Origin: Candidatus Aminicenantota bacterium
Lineage (GTDB): Bacteria; Acidobacteriota; Aminicenantia; Aminicenantales; Saccharicenantaceae
Reading direction: 5' to 3'
NCBI GenBank assembly: GCA_026393955.1
Contig: JAPKZE010000038.1
Location: 1 to 5,162, forward strand
Length of the DNA: 5,162 nt
The position numbers and the translations under genes were made by a program. Below, piece after piece: positions 1 to 5,094 of this stretch. The notes beneath the pieces were generated by a model. That model had not been told where the DNA came from. It ran no database searches and saw only the letters and a program-made list of their open reading frames with translations. Numbering within the stretch: position 1 is the stretch's first letter; the number at the start of each line of letters is the position of its first letter.

Positions 1-647
1 CCCGCGTCGTACATCCAACACTGAAGATCGTCGTAGTGGTCCAGGCAGGTCGGCTCCATGGTCAGGCAACCGTTGCAGAGGGCCGTGTCCGCGTTCGGGC
101 CCTGGCAGCGGAGCGAGCAGGCGGGGCAGATGTACATGCAGGCGCCGCACAGCCGGCATTCCTCCGAACGCGCGTCGAAAGGCGTCGAGATCCGCCGCTT
201 GTGTCCCCGCTGCTGGAAGCCGATGGCCTGGGCGTCCATCTGTTCGGCGCAGATCCGGGTGCACAGGCCGCAAAGGACACATTCCGTGTTGCGGAGCACG
301 AAGCGGACCTGGGTGACGTTGAACTGCGAGGCCATGTCCTGGAGGACCTTGGACCCGGGCGCCATGGCCAGCATGAGCTCGATCATCATCCGGCGCGCCG
401 CCCAGACCCTGTTGGTGTCGGTCCGGACGACAAGCCCTTCCTCGGCCGGGTAGGTGCAGGAGGAGACGAGCTTGGTCTTCAGGCCCTCCCCGATCTCGAC
501 GAGGCAGAGCCGGCAGCCGCCGTGCGGCGTCAGGCCGTCGTTGTGGCAGAGGGTCGGGATCTCCAGCCCGTAGAACCTGGCCGTGTCGAGGAGGGTCGAC
601 CCCTCCTCGGCCTTGACCTCCAAACCGTTCATGCGAAAGGTGATCAT
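1..647 (-). CDS. Iron-sulfur subunit with NuoG/HoxU/HydA-like N-terminus (partial, runs off left edge)
   Basis: The first 215 codons are present. Residues 1-70 form a plant-type [2Fe-2S] domain with C34, C45, C48 and C64, spaced as in NuoG and HydA. Two [4Fe-4S] motifs follow: C123/126/129/133 (ECVLCGLCTRIC) and C164/167/170/174 (ECRLCGACMYIC). The His-x3-Cys-x2-Cys-x5-Cys site that NuoG, HoxU and HydA have between these domains is missing; residues 65-122 contain neither His nor Cys. Beyond the second motif, C177, C181, C191, C194, C201 and C210 make an unusual cysteine-rich stretch where an [FeFe] hydrogenase would begin its H-cluster domain. I therefore do not call it an [FeFe] hydrogenase. 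It probably wires the flavin module to a [NiFe] small subunit. The ATG lies eight bases after the hydB stop, with GAGGGA just upstream. Confidence 0.82.
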   Translation of the reverse strand, partial: MITFRMNGLEVKAEEGSTLLDTARFYGLEIPTLCHNDGLTPHGGCRLCLVEIGEGLKTKLVSSCTYPAEEGLVVRTDTNRVWAARRMMIELMLAMAPGSKVLQDMASQFNVTQVRFVLRNTECVLCGLCTRICAEQMDAQAIGFQQRGHKRRISTPFDARSEECRLCGACMYICPACSLRCQGPNADTALCNGCLTMEPTCLDHYDDLQCWMYDA

Positions 648-655
648 GTTCCCTC

Positions 656-2473
656 TCAGATGATCTGGATGGCTTCGTCGCGCTGCTCTTCGATGGCCTC
701 GAACTTGCAGGCCTCCTTGCAGGCGCCGCACTTGATGCACTTCGACTGGTCGATGAGGTGGATGTCCTTGAGCGTGCCCTTGATGCAATCGTTCGGGCAG
801 GCCTTCTTGCAGGACTGGCAGCCGGTGCACTTCTCGGCCAGGACGACGTAGCGGATGAGGCTCTTGCAGACGCCGGCCGGGCACCTCTTGTCGAGGATGT
901 GAGCCTCGTACTCGTGGCGGAAGTAGCGCAGGGTCGTCAGGACGGGATTGCCGGCCGTCTGGCCCAAGCCGCACATCGAGGCGTCCTTGGTGATCTGGGC
1001 CAGCTCCTCGAGCAGGGCCAGGTCGCTTTCCTTGCCCTTGCCCTCGGTGATGGCTTTGACGATCTCGTACATCCTCTGCGTCCCCTCCCGGCAGGAGACG
1101 CACTTGCCGCACGACTCGTCCTGGAGGAAGTTGAGGAAATACTTGGCGATGTCGACCATGCAGGTCTTGTCGTCCATGACGATCATGCCGCCCGAGCCCA
1201 TCATGGCCCCGGCGGCGGTCAGGCTCTCGTAGTCGACGGGCAGGTCGAGCAGCTTGGCCGGCAGACAGCCGCCCGACGGGCCGCCGATCTGGACGGCCTT
1301 GAAATCCCGCTTGTCGGGGATGCCGCCACCGATGCCGTAGACGATCTCGCGCAGGCTGATCCCCATGGGGACCTCGACCAGGCCGGTATTGGCGATCTTG
1401 CCGACGAGCGCGAAGATCTTGGTCCCCTTGCTCGTCTCGGTTCCCAGTCCCTGGAACCAGTCCGCGCCGCGGCGGATGATGTTGGGGACAGTGGCCCAGG
1501 TCTCGACGTTGTTGATGACCGTGGGCTGGCCCCAGAGGCCCCGCTGGGCCGGATAGGGCGGGCGCTGCCGGGGCATGGCGATGCGGCCTTCGACCGAGGC
1601 GATCAGGGCCGACTCCTCGCCGGAGACGAAGGCGCCGGCGCCCTGGACGATCTCGAGGTCGAAGTCGAACCCCGTGCCCAGGATGTCCTGGCCGAGGAGG
1701 CCGCTCTCTCTGGCCTGGGCGATGGCGATCTCCATCCGTTTCAGGGCCAGGGGGTATTCATGCCGGATGTAGACGAAGCCCTTGGAGGCCCCGACGGCCT
1801 TGGCCCCGATGATCATGCCTTCGAGGACGGCGTGGGGGTCGGCCTCGAGGACGGAGCGGTCCATGAAGGCGCCGGGGTCGCCCTCGTCACCGTTGCAGAT
1901 GAGGTATTTGGGCGACCGTTTTTCCTTGGCCGCGGCCGCCCATTTCTTGCCCGTGGGAAAGCCGGCGCCGCCGCGGCCGCGCAGGCCCGAAAAGAGGATC
2001 TCGTCGATGACCGCCTGGGGCGTCATCTCCGACAGGGCCTTGGCCAAGGCCTCATAGCCGTCGAAGGCGATGTACTCCTCGATCTTCTCCGGGTCGATCC
2101 GCCCCCGGTTGCGCAGGACGATGAGCCGCTGGTGCTTGAAGAACTCGATGTCCTTCATCTTGGGCACGGGCTGCTTCTCGGCCGGCGGGACGTACATCAG
2201 CTTCTTGACCGGCCGGCCCTTGAGGAGGTGTTCCTCGACGAGATGGGGCACGTCCTCCACCTGGAGCAGCTGGTAGAAGATGCCGTCCGGCTGGACCAGG
2301 ACGATCGGCCCCCGCTCGCAGAAGCCGTTGCAGCCCGTGGCCACGACCTGGATCTCGTCCTGGAGGTTCCGCTTCTTGACCTCCTGCTCCAGGGCCGCCT
2401 TGATCTTGAAGGCTCCGCAGGAGACGCAGCCGGTGCCGGCGCAGACCAATAAGTGAGCTCGGTATTGTTTCAC
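656..2473 (-). CDS. hydB: NuoF-like FMN/Fe-S NAD(P)H-oxidising subunit (HydB/HndC)
   Basis: This is the flavin subunit that exchanges electrons with NAD(H) or NADP(H), and in bifurcating hydrogenases it is the likely site of electron bifurcation. The 605 residues show, in order: a thioredoxin-like [2Fe-2S] domain (about 1-90; C11, C16, C19, C48, C52); the FMN-binding GRGGAGFPTGKKW (166-178); the nucleotide-binding NGDEGDPGAFMDRS (194-207); an SLBB-type region near 350-405; the NuoF [4Fe-4S] site ESCGKCVSCREG (453-464) with C501; an RCPAGVC segment (530-536); and two C-terminal [4Fe-4S] ferredoxin motifs (C549/552/555/559 and C579/582/585/589). This domain order matches HydB and HndC, not plain NuoF or HoxF. 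The start is GTG, preceded by GAGGGA overlapping the upstream junction. NAD versus NADP preference cannot be read from the sequence by eye. Confidence 0.96.
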   Translation of the reverse strand: MKQYRAHLLVCAGTGCVSCGAFKIKAALEQEVKKRNLQDEIQVVATGCNGFCERGPIVLVQPDGIFYQLLQVEDVPHLVEEHLLKGRPVKKLMYVPPAEKQPVPKMKDIEFFKHQRLIVLRNRGRIDPEKIEEYIAFDGYEALAKALSEMTPQAVIDEILFSGLRGRGGAGFPTGKKWAAAAKEKRSPKYLICNGDEGDPGAFMDRSVLEADPHAVLEGMIIGAKAVGASKGFVYIRHEYPLALKRMEIAIAQARESGLLGQDILGTGFDFDLEIVQGAGAFVSGEESALIASVEGRIAMPRQRPPYPAQRGLWGQPTVINNVETWATVPNIIRRGADWFQGLGTETSKGTKIFALVGKIANTGLVEVPMGISLREIVYGIGGGIPDKRDFKAVQIGGPSGGCLPAKLLDLPVDYESLTAAGAMMGSGGMIVMDDKTCMVDIAKYFLNFLQDESCGKCVSCREGTQRMYEIVKAITEGKGKESDLALLEELAQITKDASMCGLGQTAGNPVLTTLRYFRHEYEAHILDKRCPAGVCKSLIRYVVLAEKCTGCQSCKKACPNDCIKGTLKDIHLIDQSKCIKCGACKEACKFEAIEEQRDEAIQII

Positions 2474-2482
2474 GCGTCCCTC

Positions 2483-2875
2483 TCAGTACACGGTTTCGCT
2501 TCCCACGACCAGGACGAGGTCCGTCACCATCTGGCCGCCCAGGATGTGCTGGACGAAGATCTTTCGCAGCTTGTCCGGGGTCAGTTGGCCGTATTTCACG
2601 GGCGGCTGGTTCTTGATCTCGACGGTCATCATCGGCTCGGCGTTGCACAGCCCGGCGCAGCCGGACGTCGTGACGATGACGTCCTGGATATTGGCCTTGC
2701 CGATCTCGCCAAGAAGGGCGTCCATGATGTCCCGGGCGCCGGCGGCGATGCCGCAGGTCCCCATGTGGACCGTCACCCGGGCCCGGCCCTCGCCCTCGCG
2801 GATGGTCATCAGGGACTTGGTCTTCTCCCGGATCTTGGCCAGGTCTTGGATGGTGAGCTTCTTCTTTGCGGGCAT
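2483..2875 (-). CDS. hndB: Small thioredoxin-like ferredoxin-domain subunit (HndB-like)
   Basis: This 130-residue protein resembles HndB, the small subunit of the Desulfovibrio NADP-reducing hydrogenase HndABCD. A basic N-terminal helix (1-25) precedes a thioredoxin-like ferredoxin domain with GTCGIAAGARDIM (39-51) and SGCAGLCNAEPM (71-82). Only three cysteines exist, C41, C73 and C77, whereas a standard [2Fe-2S] thioredoxin-like ferredoxin uses four. The cluster is therefore either absent or has a non-cysteine fourth ligand. The ATG start has GGGAGGAC five bases upstream. Its stop is nine bases before the GTG of the flavoprotein gene. It probably joins the diaphorase module with its neighbours; its exact role in these complexes is uncertain. 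Confidence 0.85.
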   Translation of the reverse strand: MPAKKKLTIQDLAKIREKTKSLMTIREGEGRARVTVHMGTCGIAAGARDIMDALLGEIGKANIQDVIVTTSGCAGLCNAEPMMTVEIKNQPPVKYGQLTPDKLRKIFVQHILGGQMVTDLVLVVGSETVY

Positions 2876-2894
2876 CAGAGGTCCTCCCTTCGCG

Positions 2895-3368
2895 TCATGA
2901 CGCGGCCGGCTTCTGGTATTTTTCCAGGATCGGCCCGATCTTCCGGATGGTGGCGTGGCCGTGGTACTCGCCGTCGACGACGACGACCGGCCCGATGGCG
3001 CAGCATCCGAGGCAGGCGACCGTCTCCAGGGTGAACTGCCCGTCCTTCGTCGTCTCGCCGGCGGGGATGGCGAGCTTCCGCTCGAGCTCCTCCAGGATCT
3101 TCGGGCCGCCCCGGACGTGGCAGGCCGTGCCCAGGCAGACGAGGCAGGTGTGCTTGCCCCGCGGCTTCAGGCTGAAGGCCCGGTAGAAGGTGGCCACCCC
3201 GAGGATGTCGATGAGGGGCATGTCCAGGGCCTTGGCGACGTGGCGCAGGGCGTCCGGGGGGAGGTAGTTGAAGCACTCCTGGACGTCGAGGAGGATGGCG
3301 ATGAGGTTCTTTTGGAGTCCCTGGTGCTTGTCGATGATCGACTGGGTCCTGGTCTTATCGGTGTCCAA
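2895..3368 (-). CDS. hydC: NuoE-like [2Fe-2S] subunit of NAD(P)-linked hydrogenase (HydC/HndA)
   Basis: This 157-residue protein belongs to the complex I 24-kDa (NuoE) family, which carries one thioredoxin-fold [2Fe-2S] cluster next to the flavin subunit. All four ligands are present with the same spacing as in E. coli NuoE: C78 and C83 (CLGTAC), then C119 and C123 (CLGCC). A helical N-terminal part (about 1-65, including LLDVQECFNYLP and GVATFYRAFSL) precedes the cluster domain. The start is TTG with GGAGGG five bases upstream; no in-frame ATG or GTG is available. It is the first gene after the promoter and is followed after 19 bases by the HndB-like gene. In bifurcating hydrogenases this subunit pairs with the NuoF-like protein encoded two genes downstream. 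The name HydC follows the bifurcating-hydrogenase usage; HndA and HoxE are equivalents. Confidence 0.95.
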   Translation of the reverse strand: MDTDKTRTQSIIDKHQGLQKNLIAILLDVQECFNYLPPDALRHVAKALDMPLIDILGVATFYRAFSLKPRGKHTCLVCLGTACHVRGGPKILEELERKLAIPAGETTKDGQFTLETVACLGCCAIGPVVVVDGEYHGHATIRKIGPILEKYQKPAAS

Positions 3369-3373
3369 ATGAT

Positions 3374-3379
3374 CCCTCC
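3374..3379 (-). promoter_or_regulatory. Shine-Dalgarno sequence of the NuoE-like gene
   Basis: GGAGGG lies five bases upstream of the TTG at 3368-3366. The frame has a TGA at 3398-3396 and no ATG or GTG between that stop and the TTG, so this site and the TTG together fix the start. Confidence 0.65.
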
Positions 3380-3485
3380 GGTACGAGGATTTCGTTCACG
3401 GTCGGGCGCCGGCCGGCGGGGCGCGGCGAAGCGGGGTCGAGGGCCAGACAGGGAACGGGGAGCGTGGCGGCAGTATGCAACACTC

Positions 3486-3500
3486 GGCCGGCTGCCGGCC
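3486..3500. repeat. 15-bp GC palindrome in the leader
   Basis: GGCCGGC and GCCGGCC flank a single central base, a perfect inverted repeat. In RNA it could fold only as a short stem with a few central bases unpaired. No run of T follows it, so it is not an intrinsic terminator. It could be a protein-binding site or a chance result of the high GC content. Confidence 0.35.
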
Positions 3501-3585
3501 TCGCGGACAGGCGATTATGGTCTATAAAAATAAAACTCTCCTAAAGGCCATGCCAGGAAACGTCAGACCAAACAACAAGAGGGCA

Positions 3586-3615
3586 TATATAGCAGAACGA
3601 ATTTGCGCTTGTCAA
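3586..3615 (-). promoter_or_regulatory. Probable sigma70-type promoter of the hydC-hndB-hydB operon
   Basis: On the minus strand a perfect TTGACA (3615-3610) is followed after 18 bases by TATATA (3591-3586), four of six matches to TATAAT. It lies in the only AT-rich patch of an otherwise GC-rich window, directly after hypA and pointing at the NuoE-like gene. Transcription would start near 3579. Being intergenic, correctly oriented and close to consensus makes it convincing, but the organism's sigma factor preferences are unknown. Confidence 0.6.
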
Positions 3616-3617
3616 GC
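3607..3617. promoter_or_regulatory. 11-bp palindrome over the -35 box, possible operator
   Basis: GCTTGACAAGC is a perfect inverted repeat around a central base and contains the TTGACA -35 hexamer. The heptamer CTTGACA occurs again 13 bases upstream (3629-3623), overlapping the hypA stop codon. A repressor bound here would block the promoter. No known regulator's consensus is recognised, and an arm of five bases can arise by chance. Confidence 0.25.
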
Positions 3618-3624
3618 CGCGCTG

Positions 3625-3969
3625 TCAAGTCTCGAGATCGACGGTTTCGACGAAAAGATCCCGGCCCTCGACGATCTCGACCCGCCGCGAGCCGCAGCCG
3701 GCGCACGAGAAATCCGTGTCTTCGCGGACGGCCTCGCCGCCGCAGCCGGGACAGCGCAGCTTCACCGGGACGGGAACGATCTCCAGGCGGGCCGTTTCGG
3801 CGAGCGTTCCTTTCTTATACATGTCGAAGGCCGACAAGAGGAGCTCGGGCACGACGCCGGACATGACGCCGACCTTGAGGACGACCCGGGTCACCTTCGC
3901 GGCGCCGTGCCGGCGGGCCTCGTCTTCGAGGACCTCGAAGACCGAGGCGACCAGGGACAGCTCATGCAA
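3625..3969 (-). CDS. hypA: Hydrogenase nickel metallochaperone HypA
   Basis: HypA binds Ni(II) and a structural Zn(II) and hands nickel to the [NiFe] large subunit together with HypB. The protein has 114 residues, the usual length. It starts MHELSL, giving the essential nickel-ligand His2 next to Glu3, and carries the zinc ribbon as two CxxC pairs, C73/C76 (CPGC) and C89/C92 (CAGC). The start codon is TTG: the nearby ATG (3965-3963) is out of frame, and only the TTG places His directly after the initiator Met. GAGG at 3980-3977 lies seven bases upstream. The gene overlaps the 3' end of hypB by eight bases. It is the last gene of the maturation block, and the next promoter's -35 box begins nine bases after its stop codon. 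Confidence 0.96.
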   Translation of the reverse strand: MHELSLVASVFEVLEDEARRHGAAKVTRVVLKVGVMSGVVPELLLSAFDMYKKGTLAETARLEIVPVPVKLRCPGCGGEAVREDTDFSCAGCGSRRVEIVEGRDLFVETVDLET

Positions 3970-4633
3970 GGCCAGACCTCAGGCGCTCGAGCGCTCCGAC
4001 GAGATAGCCGGCCAGCCCGTCGATCCCTTCGCCGCGGATCGCCGAGACCGTGAAGACAGCCAGGCCGGGCTTGATGGCCTGGGCTTCGGCGGCCGCCCGG
4101 GCGGGGTCGAACGGCAGATAGGGCAGGAGGTCCGCCTTGGTCAGGACCAGGGCGTCGGCCGAGAGGAAGGCCTGGGGGTATTTAGCCGGCTTGTCGTCCC
4201 CCTCCGGCGATGAGAGCAGGACGAGGCGGAGGTCCTCGCCGAGGTCGTAGGACGCCGGGCAGACCAGGTTGCCGACGTTCTCGATGAACAGGAAGTCGAT
4301 CTCCGCGGGGACGTCGCCGAGGACCTGGCCGATCATGCGGGCCTCGAGGTGACAGGCGCCGCCGGTCGTGATCTGCCAGGCGGGCACGCCCTTGGACCGG
4401 ATGCGCTCGGCGTCCCGCTCGGTCTCGATGTCGCCCTCGATGACGGCCATGCGGAAGCGGCCCCGGAAGCGGTCGGCCAGCGTCTCGAGCAGGGTCGTCT
4501 TGCCGGAGCCGGGCGAGCTCAGCAGGTTGACGCCGAGGATGCCGCGGCCGCGGAGCTCCTGGCGGATGGCCGCCGCCGCCAGCTTGTTCGAGGCCAGGAG
4601 GTCGCGAGCGACGGTGATGGTCTTGGCCGTCAT
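3962..4633 (-). CDS. hypB: Hydrogenase nickel incorporation GTPase HypB
   Basis: HypB is a cytoplasmic SIMIBI-class GTPase that works with HypA to deliver Ni to the hydrogenase large-subunit precursor. The 223-residue product has the P-loop SSPGSGKTT at 39-47. The metal-binding GTPase-domain residues are C94-H95 (in GGACHLEA) and C125 (in GNLVCPA), the G3-like segment is ENVGN (118-122), and the guanine-specificity motif appears as TKAD (165-168). The N-terminus lacks both the CxxCGC high-affinity Ni site of the E. coli protein and any histidine-rich stretch, so it is the short form. The chosen ATG overlaps the protease stop (ATGA) and has GGAGG seven bases upstream. The frame is open further upstream, but that part only shadows the protease gene. 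Its end overlaps the start of hypA by eight bases, so the three maturation genes are probably translationally coupled. Confidence 0.96.
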   Translation of the reverse strand: MTAKTITVARDLLASNKLAAAAIRQELRGRGILGVNLLSSPGSGKTTLLETLADRFRGRFRMAVIEGDIETERDAERIRSKGVPAWQITTGGACHLEARMIGQVLGDVPAEIDFLFIENVGNLVCPASYDLGEDLRLVLLSSPEGDDKPAKYPQAFLSADALVLTKADLLPYLPFDPARAAAEAQAIKPGLAVFTVSAIRGEGIDGLAGYLVGALERLRSGLA

Positions 4634-5094
4634 GGCCGGACCTCCTTCAGGAAGGCCTCGAGGAATTCCAGGGCCAGCTCGAGGTCGCGCGCGGCCGCGG
4701 CCGTGAGCCCTTCCCCGACCGCGAAGCTGTGGCCGCGGACGGCCAGGAGCCGGGCATCCGGCCGCTTCCCGTAGAGCTCCGCGGCGATGGCCAGGACGGC
4801 GGCCGGGCCGAGGGCGTGGCTCATGGCCGGCATAGCCGCGTCGGGCTCGATCCTCGTGAACCTGAACGGCTTTCGCAGGCCGCGGGCGGCGTCGACGAAG
4901 ACGACCGTGTCGTGCTCGGCGCAGGCCAGGGCGTCCTCGACGTTGAGCTGGTAGTTGGCGTCGCACGTGACGCCCCGGAGCCGGCGTCCCTTCAGGCGTT
5001 CGGCGGCGGCGGCCCCCAAGCCGTCGTCCCGGCGGCCGGGATTGCCGATCCCCAGGACGAGGGTTCGCGGGGCCTTCGATCGAGGCGGGATCAG
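4630..5094 (-). CDS. [NiFe] hydrogenase maturation protease (HyaD/HycI/HoxW family)
   Basis: This endopeptidase removes the C-terminal peptide of the hydrogenase large subunit after nickel insertion, in the cytoplasm. From the CTG start the protein has 154 residues, normal for the family. Residues 12-27 hold the hallmark LVLGIGNPGRRDDGLG strand-turn. The three nickel-sensing positions of the E. coli HybD/HycI enzymes can be matched to D24, D68 (in VVFVDAAR) and H93 (in SHALGP). No ATG or GTG exists in frame upstream of the GxGN motif. The first plausible start is CTG at 5094-5092, with AAGGAAGG four bases upstream and overlapping the stop of the preceding gene. Starting at TTG 5019 would delete GxGN and D24. 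The gene sits between the presumed large-subunit gene and hypB, overlapping hypB as ATGA. The function is secure; the exact start is less so. Confidence 0.88.
   Translation of the reverse strand: MIPPRSKAPRTLVLGIGNPGRRDDGLGAAAAERLKGRRLRGVTCDANYQLNVEDALACAEHDTVVFVDAARGLRKPFRFTRIEPDAAMPAMSHALGPAAVLAIAAELYGKRPDARLLAVRGHSFAVGEGLTAAAARDLELALEFLEAFLKEVRP

Larger units (their letters stand above)
3369..3579 (-). other. Long untranslated leader of the hydC operon
   Basis: About 210 bases separate the inferred transcription start from the TTG start of the NuoE-like gene. The first part (about 3579-3510) is AT-rich, including a TTTTATTTTTATAG stretch. The rest is very GC-rich and includes the 15-base palindrome at 3486-3500. 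I see no tRNA, recognised riboswitch or convincing intrinsic terminator. Very short reading frames exist (ATG at 3551, nine codons; GTG at 3399, 14 codons running into the hydC start), but nothing supports their being translated. The stretch may simply be an unstructured leader or may carry regulation. Confidence 0.35.

Noticed and set aside
1..647. [FeFe] hydrogenase catalytic subunit (HydA/HndD)
   Set aside because: The His/Cys cluster motif is absent, and the sequence after the second [4Fe-4S] motif does not look like an H-cluster domain. The missing 3' part prevents a final exclusion.
36..851. Plus-strand frame of 271 codons over the left end
   Set aside because: It lies antisense across the Fe-S subunit and the end of hydB, whose cysteine motifs are unmistakable. 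Its own product has no recognisable domain.
758..2452. Long plus-strand open frame of 564 codons opposite hydB
   Set aside because: It is antisense to a clear NuoF-like gene. Its product is low-complexity (rich in D, L, A, G, E), as expected from the reverse of GC-rich codons, and shows no recognisable motif.
3522..3551. Nine-codon leader peptide starting at ATG 3551
   Set aside because: It has no ribosome-binding sequence and no run of regulatory codons; such short frames are expected by chance.
3520..3560. Intrinsic terminator after hypA (T-rich run TTTTATTTTTATAG)
   Set aside because: Only a three-base-pair stem (GGC-ATG-GCC) precedes the run, separated by extra bases, and the run lies downstream of the promoter for the next operon.
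4634..4966. N-terminal extension of HypB by 111 codons
   Set aside because: The frame is open but reads through the protease gene in another frame and gives an Arg/Gly/Pro-rich sequence unlike any HypB. The ATG at 4633 has a good ribosome-binding site and a normal N-terminus.
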